NCBI RefSeq assembly: GCF_028502605.1
Contig: NC_079235.1
Location: 992,001 to 1,056,000 of the forward strand
DNA: 64,000 nucleotides
Origin: Trichoderma breve
Lineage: Eukaryota; Ascomycota; Sordariomycetes; Hypocreales; Hypocreaceae
Reading direction: 5' to 3'
A program made the translations under genes and the position numbers. A model generated the notes under the pieces. That model was not told the origin of the DNA. It saw only the letters and a list, made by a program, of their open reading frames with translations, and made no database searches. Of this stretch, positions 10,670 to 19,409 are shown piece after piece (the first letter of the stretch is position 1; every line of letters starts with the position of its first letter).

Positions 10670-11687
10670 ATGGCCCTGTCGACAGAATCCATCGTCAATG
10701 ACATTGAACGTGCAGGTCTCGACAAGCATGGCTATCTATTTGGCCAAAAACTCACACATTCGCTGTCTCCCTTCCTTCATCAAGTCATCTACGATCATCT
10801 GAATCTCCGATGGAGTCAGGTTCGTCTCGATTCAGCAGACCTACGGCTCTTTTTAGATCTGGTGCAGCATCCATCATGCTACGGTACGTGATTTCGATCA
10901 TCCCTCAAACAGCCGCTTTGTAATCTAATTATATGTTTCCCATCCAGGTGCATCAGTTACAATGCCAAACAAAGTGGCCATCATTCCTCACCTTGATGAA
11001 ATGACCGACGAGTGTCGCGACGTGGGAGCCTGCAACACAGTCTTCTTCAAAGAGAGGGATGGTCAGCGGATCTTGTGTGGTACAAACACCGATGTCATTG
11101 GTATCCGCGACTCTTTTTTCTACAATGTCAAGGATCCAGCCTTCACGTACCACGACCGGCCAGCTCTTGTCATTGGTGGAGGAGGTGCCGCACGAAGCGC
11201 TATCTATGCCCTACGAAAGTGGATGAACGTCAAAGAAATATACCTGGTAAACCGCGATGCTTCTGAAGTCGAGGCTGTCATCCGAGACTGCACATCCCGA
11301 GGCTACGGTGAAGGTCTCTTACACATTGCCACCGCAGAGCAGGCGAGAAGTGTTGAAGGCCCTGGAGCCATTGTTGCATGCGTGCCGGATTTCATACCGC
11401 AAACAAGCGACGAGAAACTTGCAAGACAAATCACAGAGATTTTGCTAGATAAGAAGCACAAGGGTGCAATGCTTGAAATGTGCTATAATCCAACACCATT
11501 TACTGCGCTAGGCATGCTAGCCGAGAAGAAAGGTTGGAATGTTATTCTGGGAACAGAGGCGCTTATATGGCAGGGCTTGGAGCAAGACACATATTGGACT
11601 GGAAACACGATTGATGGATTGCCGGCCGAGAAAGTAAAGGCTGCGATTGCGGCGAATGTAGCTCAGAGATCACAGTCAAAATTGTAA
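10670..11687 (+). CDS. qutB: quinate/shikimate 5-dehydrogenase
   Basis: Two exons, 10670-10883 and 10948-11687, separated by a 64-base GT-AG intron, give 317 residues. It catalyses NAD-dependent oxidation of quinate to 3-dehydroquinate (and shikimate to dehydroshikimate), the entry reaction of the pathway. The substrate domain shows SLSPFLHQ and GASVTMPNK, the latter holding the family's catalytic lysine; the intron splits its first glycine codon. VGACNT and the NTDVIG aspartate follow. The Rossmann nucleotide-binding loop is [13 protein letters not shown]. Equivalent to Aspergillus qutB and Neurospora qa-3. It is divergent from qutC and tail-to-tail with qutD. Confidence 0.96.
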
Positions 11688-11998
11688 AAATGAATAAAAA
11701 CTTTATACACACTCATTAAACATCAGACCAATAATTACTTAATACTAGAGGTGTAATATTCCTTCCAGTACCAGTGGAAAGCCTTCATAGCGTTCTGGAG
11801 GGGGTCTATAAAGTGAACACCGGTAAAGGTTCCTCGCCAAGTCGCAGGTCTGGCGCAATTTCTTCTGCTCAATTCGTTGAAGCTTGTGATAATGGCTTTT
11901 AAAGTATCCGAAACGTTACTGATTGACAAAAGAAGAGTATAATTCAATGCATTTGCTCATATCATAAAGTGCAGCATTTACTACAAACTGATCAGGCT
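11688..11998. other. tail-to-tail intergenic between qutB and qutD
   Basis: AT-rich 3' flanks of the two converging genes; nothing else is recognised. Confidence 0.5.
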
Positions 11999-13678
11999 TT
12001 ACACCTTGGCAGTTCCATCTTCTACCTGCTCAGCCGATGTCTCCTTCTCATTATCCCAACCTATCCCTCGCGTATTCTGTTCAAAATCCTGGTTCTCAGC
12101 TCGAAGTTCCTCCATCAAGATTTTGTTTGCCTTCCACGTCGGCTTAATCTTGAACAGCCGATCCATGGCCTCAAGAGGCAGTGCTTTTGTCTCGGGAATG
12201 CAGAAAAATACAAAAACAACGGAAATTATCATGAGAGACGCGAAAAAGAAATAGACGCCATAACCCCACGATTCAAACATTTGCTGCGTGAATCTCGCAA
12301 TGATGAAATTCCATAGCCAGTTATTTGCGGCTGCGTTAGCCTGGCCAAGAGATCGTGTGTTTTGGTCAAACATTTCTGAATTGATGACCCATGGCGTTCC
12401 ATTCCATGATGGCGTGTAGAATGCTGTCCAGAGATAGAAGAAGAAGATGGCTGCGATGCCTCCGGAAGATAACGTAGTGTTGTTTTGGTTGGAAGCAGGA
12501 TCCGAAATCTTGATGTAAGCTCCAATGAACCACATGCACAGGGAGCCACCGATGGCACCAATCATCAAAAGATTCCGGCGCCCCATGTGGTCGATGAGCA
12601 CGAGAAGCCAGACCAGGGTCAAGGCTGTCTTAACGACACCAAAGATGCCTGTCGTGAGAAAGCTTGTATTGGTTCCCTGGACGCCGATGCTACGGAACAC
12701 AGTCGGGCTGTAGTAATTGATCGCGTTGATGCCGGAGCCTATGTATCATTAGTAAAAAGATATTGTATATAGAAAGCGGGAAACCTCACCATTCTGGAAG
12801 ATAAATAGCAGAGCACCAAGGCAAAACCTCCATTGGATCCTGCGCTCCTTGAGAGCCAAGAATGGCTTCCAGAAACCAGCACCAACTTCTCGGCGATAGC
12901 GATCCAAATCTTCGTCAATGAATGCCACTTCCTCCACGATATACTTATCGTCACGGTCAAGCTGTCTCATCCAGCAAAGGACTTTCAAGGCTTCTTCCCG
13001 TTTACCCTTCAAAAAGAGCCAGCGAGGAGATTCGGGGATGAATATGGCGCCAATTAGGAGCATTCCTCCAGGGATAAGTTGGACGGCAAACGGGATGAGC
13101 CATTGTGTGTGGCTGGGCGCCAGGGTTGTGTTTACGCCGTATGTGATCCAGAATCCGACCAGGCCACCAATTTGCCACCCTAACTCATAGAGGCCCACGA
13201 GACGTCCACGTACGGCTGGCGGAGCAAGCTCAGAGATGTAAATAGGTGTCATGTTGGAGCATCCTCCCACTCCAAAACCAGCCAGCACGCGGCCACCAAT
13301 AATGAGGCCAAGGCCACGGCTACCATTGGCACCAAGCATCATGCCGGCTCCAATCATAAAGAAGGCGGCGAAGGTGAGGAGGGATTTCCTACGTCCCAGA
13401 AAGTAACTGGAGACGTAGGCCGCCAAACTTCCGAAGAAAGCTCCGGCTTGATAGACAGATACAATGTTTTGTTGAATAAGTGTGAGGTGTGACTTGGAGT
13501 ATTGCGCAAAGTTAAACTCATCCTCAAACGAAGGGAGGGCAAGAGTAGTGCCAATGAAGGCAGAGTCGTAGCCAATCATGCATGCTGCAAAGGATGCAGT
13601 AGCAGCACAAGCATACACTCTCCAGTTGTAGACGGCCTTTGGCGTAGGCCGGTCCTCCTTCAAAGAAAGAATAGTCAT
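11999..13678 (-). CDS. qutD: quinate permease (MFS sugar-transporter family)
   Basis: Two exons (13678-12790 and 12738-11999) around a 51-base intron encode 542 residues, close to the usual size of QutD. It is a plasma-membrane proton symporter of the 12-helix sugar/quinate transporter family. Diagnostic motifs run in order: GYDSAFIGTT in helix 1, LGRRKSL between helices 2 and 3, GRVLAGFGVGG, the PESPRWLF motif ending the N-half, SGINAINYYSP in helix 7 (the splice junction falls just before it), DHMGRR, and PETKALPLEAMDRLF after helix 12. Context within the quinate cluster makes quinate the likely substrate. Equivalent to Aspergillus qutD and Neurospora qa-y. Confidence 0.95.
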
Positions 13679-14159
13679 GATGAAAGATGTCCAGACACTT
13701 CAAGAGTGCTAGTTGACTTGGAACCTCTTGGAATCGAAGGAAGGCCCCGGGGATCGTGGATTGACTTATAAGAGGATGTGACGAGCCATTAGGCTGGTTC
13801 AGCTTCCCCCACGGGGAAGAAGTCAGCACTGAAGAGCTAATTCATGCACAATTGGTCGGGGGTTGTGAAAGAATCTGGGGTCGAAGGGCTGGAAGCGGAA
13901 CAAAGATCTTGGTGGATTGGCGTTCGGGATGTGGAGCCCGCCACCCACACGGGGATAAAGAAATATCCAGATGGCTGAGGGTGGGAAGCATTTTAACCAG
14001 CATCAACAACTAGACTATCCATGTGACCTTCACCAGCCTCTTACGTATCATCGAAAATGGTGGAAATTAAGGAGGTATACGATGTTCTGAATCAAGAACA
14101 TGGGTGTCGTGATGATTAAAAGTGTGTACGCATACATAGATTCTATCAAGTAAATATCC
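13679..14159. other. qutD promoter / qutA 3' flank
   Basis: The 481 bases upstream of qutD contain a GGATA-N6-TATCC inverted repeat at 13953-13968, the expected half-sites and spacing of the quinate activator. No gene is seen. Confidence 0.55.
13953..13968. promoter_or_regulatory. candidate QutA/QA-1F site upstream of qutD
   Basis: GGATAAAGAAATATCC keeps both GGATA/TATCC half-sites with the correct 6-base spacing and matches 13 of 16 consensus positions. It lies 275 bases before the qutD start. Confidence 0.55.
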
Positions 14160-16385
14160 TTAGACGCCAGAGTCCGCATGAAACATCTCTTCCAACGTGG
14201 AACCTGGAGCGAATCCGAGATTCATCATGAACTGGGGGTCCACGCTGATGCTGTCAGCATAATCGATATTACCCAGCTCCTCTAAAATGGCATCATAGTC
14301 GACTGGATCGGTATGTGATTCCCCCGCGTGTAGAACGCGACCAACCGGCTGTATTGGGCCGACCGAAGATGGTACAAACATCATGCCAAGATCCGGAGGG
14401 AGTTGCGCGGGAGAATATTTATGCTGGCTCGCCGTAAACACCTGGGAGCTGGCGGGGATGTGGACATGTACATCCGCTGGGAATAATCCATATCCTTGGT
14501 TAAATGATCCCGTCGGGGATTGGTAGTCATCTCTACCTTGAGCCGTTGACTTGTTCCGGCCCAATGGTTCCAATCCAACGATTCCCCCCCAGGAGTTGTT
14601 TGTCGTTGAGGTTTTGGGCGAAATGCATACAGTACTTTTAGTTATTTCATCTTGCACCCACACTGCCTTGATCGTGTGTAATGCCGAATTCCACCTATTT
14701 GCTTCAGATGTCCGCATCTCATCCATTATCCCTTTTTGTTGAACAAGTAAAAAGAGAGCAACTGTGATGGGCGGGGTGCCGCAAGCCCCAAAATTCGTTA
14801 TACTGGACTCGACCACTTCCAGGAAGTTGGATATAAGCGACGATCGCTGGCCCGGAACAAGCTCAACTGTCGTGGCCAAGAACATGGCCTGAGCAAGGAA
14901 AGCCGATGGTAACATTGGTGTTGCCTCTCCGGCAATGACCGAGTTACAAAAGCTGAACTGTGAATTCAATGACGATACGAGATCTCCGACAGCAACAGCC
15001 TTGACAGAACCGTTTTGGTGAATCTTTCCGGCCGCGTGCGTACTTAATATCCGAGCGAATCGATTCAGCTGATCCAGTGTGGTAAGAGAATGTGTGATTT
15101 GGGGACGGGCAGATTCAGCATTTAGTGAGAGCTTTCCGAAGCCGTAAGTCGGACAAAAAGAATCGCTAAAGCTCGATCCATGCTGGGATGTTTCTGTCAT
15201 ATGAAGATCCTCCGTGTCCAACAAATGGGATGGCTGACCAATACACATCGACGTCAGAGTCTCGACAAGATTACAAGCGGCGCCCAACTTTGCTAGAGTT
15301 AGTCTTTGCACATCACTGTGTGTTTGATATACTCTGCTGGATCGCATATAAGAAATAAGACGCATGGCTTTTCCTGCGATCAAGGAGGCAGCTAGCATGC
15401 TCTCACGGCCGATAAGAATAATTGAGTGGAGGAGAATTGCTTGGATGTCGGGAATAATGAAATGTTCCTCCTCTTGAGGAATCAAGCTGCGAGCCACTGC
15501 GAAAATCTCGGCTGGCGATATAATCCCCTCGCTTATGGGGGGAGCTGAAGAATGCGCATCTTGGAAGGCTGCGACGGCCATGGCAGACCAGAGAACAGCA
15601 AGACTGGAAGGGGCAATGTTGTTCTCCCCTGCATATCCAGATATACTCTGGCCTTGGGAATTGCATGTCGTCACCGTTGCAAATACTTGCTCTCTATCCA
15701 GTATAGGAAGCCAGCAGTGAGTATATGCAAAGTAAATTTCGAGGAGGTGTTGATGATTTGAAGGGAGCTTTAATGCCCGATCTCTCACTGACTCGGGCTC
15801 TTTCAACGAGTAAGCTTGGCCAAATTTTGCTGCGTCTTCCAGATGTGATGTTGCCAAAGGCAGGCTCGTTATGCTGGTCGATTCGTCTCCAACGTCGCCC
15901 TCCGTGTCCGAGTCCTCCGTGTTGGAAACTTCCACTCTTTGTGTACCGCTTTGACAAAGTAACGATTCAATCTCTTTATGAACTCGGCACTTACTCCATT
16001 GCTTATGCAACTTGTTTGCAGCTTTGCCTTTGCTCATAAGAATGCTCGCGCCATCCTTCCCATCATCCTTGACCAGTAGTTGATACAGAGTTTCCTCGCA
16101 GTCAGGGATACTCTCCAGTAGCCATGCTAGTGATAGCTCAATGGCTCTCAGATATCCGCTTTGGATTCCTCTCTTCTTGGATGCTGGTGTATATGAGCAG
16201 GGGCGATTTTGAGACACACAACGGCCGCAATGTGGGCGGCCACCGTCGCATTTCTCTCGAGCTGTTCTGCAACCATCACAGGCCAGGGAGACCCGTCGTC
16301 TTTTGCTGGTCGCAGTTGTCGTATCTGATTTCCTAGCAGAATCCAATTCGTCTGTTGATCTCTTTCGAGGCGGCATTCTGACCAT
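14160..16385 (-). CDS. qutA: quinate pathway transcriptional activator (Zn2Cys6)
   Basis: An intronless 741-residue protein. The N-terminus carries a canonical binuclear zinc cluster with Cys36, 39, 46, 53, 56 and 63 (C-X2-C-X6-C-X6-C-X2-C-X6-C). It is preceded by a basic SKRRR nuclear-localisation-like stretch and followed by PASKKRGIQSGY. The middle region has the fungal transcription-factor homology pattern (LLEIYFAYTHCWLPILDRE), and the C-terminus is acidic (YDAILEELGNIDYADSIS), a plausible activation region. Position next to qutR and the quinate enzymes identifies it as QutA/QA-1F, which binds the 16-bp palindromes listed here and is held inactive by QutR without quinate. Two start codons (16385 and the fourth codon) are possible; the longer is reported. 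Confidence 0.94.
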   Translation of the reverse strand: MVRMPPRKRSTDELDSARKSDTTTATSKRRRVSLACDGCRTAREKCDGGRPHCGRCVSQNRPCSYTPASKKRGIQSGYLRAIELSLAWLLESIPDCEETLYQLLVKDDGKDGASILMSKGKAANKLHKQWSKCRVHKEIESLLCQSGTQRVEVSNTEDSDTEGDVGDESTSITSLPLATSHLEDAAKFGQAYSLKEPESVRDRALKLPSNHQHLLEIYFAYTHCWLPILDREQVFATVTTCNSQGQSISGYAGENNIAPSSLAVLWSAMAVAAFQDAHSSAPPISEGIISPAEIFAVARSLIPQEEEHFIIPDIQAILLHSIILIGRESMLAASLIAGKAMRLISYMRSSRVYQTHSDVQRLTLAKLGAACNLVETLTSMCIGQPSHLLDTEDLHMTETSQHGSSFSDSFCPTYGFGKLSLNAESARPQITHSLTTLDQLNRFARILSTHAAGKIHQNGSVKAVAVGDLVSSLNSQFSFCNSVIAGEATPMLPSAFLAQAMFLATTVELVPGQRSSLISNFLEVVESSITNFGACGTPPITVALFLLVQQKGIMDEMRTSEANRWNSALHTIKAVWVQDEITKSTVCISPKTSTTNNSWGGIVGLEPLGRNKSTAQGRDDYQSPTGSFNQGYGLFPADVHVHIPASSQVFTASQHKYSPAQLPPDLGMMFVPSSVGPIQPVGRVLHAGESHTDPVDYDAILEELGNIDYADSISVDPQFMMNLGFAPGSTLEEMFHADSGV

Positions 16386-16823
16386 TCATGTCTTGCTGAC
16401 GGTTGCTGTGAGAGCTGAAATCTGAATCGTGGTTCCGTCAATCTCCAATTGCCGTGCCAGCATCATAATACTCGACGCCAGCATCAAGTTTGCACAAGTC
16501 TGTATGAAGGAATGCCGAGAAAAGCTGAAATATCTTCACAGTTCTCTCACGGCCGCGCTTTTGATAAACTTGCGTAATTCTTGTGATTCATTACGCTGCC
16601 ATTGGATAGGAGCATGACTGGGGAAAACCTGGGGTAAAGCGAGCTAGAGATTATAGTGGGTGGCAAATTCAATCCGGATAAATGCTTATCCCCTCTTACT
16701 GTGAACAAAGTTGAGAACCATCTGCGGCGCCTTGTGTTGAACCCTCATCAGCGGAAATCTTAGCAATCATACACATCCCAAGAAGCCCACGGAGATACTT
16801 GAATTGAAGCAGAATGAAACATT
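16386..16823. other. divergent promoter of qutA and qutR
   Basis: 438 bases contain the perfect activator site (16676-16691), a 7-bp inverted repeat (GCGTAAT at 16572-16578 facing ATTACGC at 16590-16596) and an inverted CCAAT box (16601-16605). No gene is present. Confidence 0.7.
16676..16691. promoter_or_regulatory. perfect QutA/QA-1F binding site
   Basis: GGATAAATGCTTATCC matches every position of the published quinate-activator consensus GGRTAARYRYTTATCC. It sits between the divergent activator and repressor genes, so QutA probably drives its own gene and the repressor gene. Confidence 0.85.
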
Positions 16824-19409
16824 ATGGCAGGCGTCAAGAGATCGTTGGCTGCCATGATGAACCTCAGTGAAGGACCAGTCAGTGTCGAAGGCCGGCTGAG
16901 GCCGTATGCCTTTATCAATTCATCGTCTGATGCGTCAGAAGTCACATCAAGGACTCCTACGCCGCCGTTCACTCCTTCCAGAGGCAAGATTCCAAACTTC
17001 AGTTCTGATGCTTCTCTAGCATTGGTAGGATTGCGCGGATCTGGAAAATCGACATTGGCTATTATGGCTGCGTCGGCCTTGAAAAAGAGAGTCATCAATG
17101 TTGAGGTCGCATTTCAATCAGTAACCGGCTCGTCAAGTTCGAGCTTCAAGCAGATCAATGGAAACGCCGAGTGTCATCGGAAACAAGCCGAAGTATTGCA
17201 AGATATCATTGAGCAGAACCCGACAGGATGCATCATCGTCTGTCCATGGATGGAGAGGAAAATCCAAAGCCTCCTTCGGCAGTTTTCAGCCACCAATCCG
17301 GTCATCCATGTCATTCGGGATATCGATGCTATTCAAAGTCACCTAAAACTCAACGACAGGACAAAAGCTCACAACTTAATGAAGATGAGCAACATATTTT
17401 ATCGCAGTTGCACCAATCTAGAGTTCTTCAACGTATCCGAGATCCGCGAGACAAACCTCGATGGAAATGGGATGAATGATCGTGGTTTTGCGACAAATAC
17501 GCCGCCATATCTTGCTTTAAAGCAAGCTGAAAGACACTTTCTCAAATTTCTGTCACTCATATATCCGGCGGGCACGATCCCGTTCTTTGAGTCTGCATTT
17601 CCGCTTGCTAGCATTGCACCCGAGGACAGACAATTTACATACTGTCTCTCGGTCCACATTCAAGATATCTTGAGTGGGAGTCAAGATTGGGAAATTTCAA
17701 TAGTTGGCGTGGATGCTGTTCAAATCTTTGTCAACAATTTGACAACAGCCGGAGATCTCCTTGATGGCGTCGATGGGTTGGCGAACAAAATTACCGAAGC
17801 TATCGGCATTGTACGAAGGAGCACCATGCTTCCTATTTTGCTACACATTAAACTACCCGAGGTTCCAAACAGCAGGGTAGTGCGATCATACCTAGATCTA
17901 CTCTCACATACCCTGTCTCTGGCACCGGAGATGCTCACAGTCGACCTGCGCCTTGATCAATCTGATCTCTCTAGCATTATTTCTGCAAAGAGCCGATCAA
18001 AGATTGTTGGAAACTATTTCGTGTCAACAGACATTCAGTCTTGGGAATCTTCAACTTGGACATCCTGGTACCAGAAAGCGTGCCAGCTCGGCTGTGATAT
18101 GGTGCGGCTCGTTCGACAAGCCACAACAATGGATGACAACTTTGTCATTTCACGATTCAAATCCAAGATTTCATCTCTAAAAACTCATAAACTACCACTT
18201 ATTGCATACAATAGCGGGCACCTCGGTCGACATTCGGCCTGCTTCAACCAAATTCTCACCCTGGTGGCCCCCAGTCCTGTTATACAAGTCGACGAAAGAT
18301 GCGCTCCATATCCTTACATCACGGCGAAGGAAGCTACAAATGCTTTATATGCGTCTTTTGTGTACGATGCAATGAAGCTCTACGTGTTTGGAGCCAATGT
18401 GGGATACAGCATGTCCCCAGCCATGCATAATGCAGCATTGTCATCCTGCGGGATACCACACCACTATGAGCCTTATTCCGCCGAGTCTCTCAAAGCCGTG
18501 GAGCATCTGATATACGATCCCAATTTTGGCGGAGCATCTATCGGGTTACCCTTCAAAGTTGAAGTGACGACTTTGACCAAATATCTCAGTCCCCATGCTA
18601 GAGCCATCGGGGCTGCCAACACTCTAATTCCCATCCGCCAGCTCAAGTCAGATGGTACCATCCCAACAGGCTCTGCCCTTCTGGCCGGTGTCAACAGAGC
18701 CGGTCCGGTTCTCGCTCTATATGGCGAGAATACCGACTGGATCGGAATTCGAGCTTGCATCCGGCGCGGATTATCTCCAGCCAATGCCGTAAGATTGGCC
18801 ACCTGGGGATTTATCATAGGTGCAGGAGGAATGGCGCGTGCTGCAGTTTACGCCATGCTCCAAGTTGGCATCAAGAACATTGCAATTTACAATCGGACGA
18901 CGGAGAATGCAGAGAAACTGGTATCCCACTTCCAACAACTACTCCGAGAAACGGAGCAGACTTCGCTCCCCAACGACCAAGAAATAAAGTTCCATATTTT
19001 TACGTCTCTCGACCAACCTTGGCCTTCAGAGTACCGATACCCATCCGTTATTATATCCTGCATTCCGACTCATCCAATAGGCAACACACCGTCACCCGAG
19101 TTCAGGATGCCAGATGCATGGCTAGGCCATCAAACAGGCGGCGTCATCATCGAACTCGGGTACAAGACGTTGAATACGCCCCTCCTGAAGCAAGCCAGAG
19201 ATGGTGCTTCTCGAGGTTGGGTAGCCATGGACGGTCTAGACCTGCTTCCAGAGCAAGGTTGCGCACAATTTGAGTTGTTTACAGGGAGAAGGGCTCCACG
19301 GCGTGTCATGCGGAGAGAAATTCTGGAGAATTACAGAGATGAGCATGGCAAATCACATCTAGAGGAGTTGCAACACAGGTTACAGTCTATAGTTGAGCAG
19401 GACTCGTGA
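16824..19409 (+). CDS. qutR: quinate pathway repressor (AROM-derived)
   Basis: An intronless 861-residue protein. It corresponds to the C-terminal three domains of the pentafunctional AROM protein. A shikimate-kinase-like domain has an intact P-loop GLRGSGKST at 69-77. A type I dehydroquinase-like domain spans about residues 250-500. A shikimate-dehydrogenase-like domain starts near 520 (VFGANVGYSMSPAMHN), with GLPFK, GAANTLIP, NTDWIGI and GAGGMARAAVYA. QutR/QA-1S binds the activator and blocks it until quinate pathway metabolites appear. In the dehydroquinase-like domain the position expected for the Schiff-base lysine reads Arg428 (DMVRLV), consistent with lost catalysis. The Ser/Thr-Pro-rich stretch at 33-55 is a likely flexible N-terminal arm. 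Confidence 0.95.
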   Translation: MAGVKRSLAAMMNLSEGPVSVEGRLRPYAFINSSSDASEVTSRTPTPPFTPSRGKIPNFSSDASLALVGLRGSGKSTLAIMAASALKKRVINVEVAFQSVTGSSSSSFKQINGNAECHRKQAEVLQDIIEQNPTGCIIVCPWMERKIQSLLRQFSATNPVIHVIRDIDAIQSHLKLNDRTKAHNLMKMSNIFYRSCTNLEFFNVSEIRETNLDGNGMNDRGFATNTPPYLALKQAERHFLKFLSLIYPAGTIPFFESAFPLASIAPEDRQFTYCLSVHIQDILSGSQDWEISIVGVDAVQIFVNNLTTAGDLLDGVDGLANKITEAIGIVRRSTMLPILLHIKLPEVPNSRVVRSYLDLLSHTLSLAPEMLTVDLRLDQSDLSSIISAKSRSKIVGNYFVSTDIQSWESSTWTSWYQKACQLGCDMVRLVRQATTMDDNFVISRFKSKISSLKTHKLPLIAYNSGHLGRHSACFNQILTLVAPSPVIQVDERCAPYPYITAKEATNALYASFVYDAMKLYVFGANVGYSMSPAMHNAALSSCGIPHHYEPYSAESLKAVEHLIYDPNFGGASIGLPFKVEVTTLTKYLSPHARAIGAANTLIPIRQLKSDGTIPTGSALLAGVNRAGPVLALYGENTDWIGIRACIRRGLSPANAVRLATWGFIIGAGGMARAAVYAMLQVGIKNIAIYNRTTENAEKLVSHFQQLLRETEQTSLPNDQEIKFHIFTSLDQPWPSEYRYPSVIISCIPTHPIGNTPSPEFRMPDAWLGHQTGGVIIELGYKTLNTPLLKQARDGASRGWVAMDGLDLLPEQGCAQFELFTGRRAPRRVMRREILENYRDEHGKSHLEELQHRLQSIVEQDS

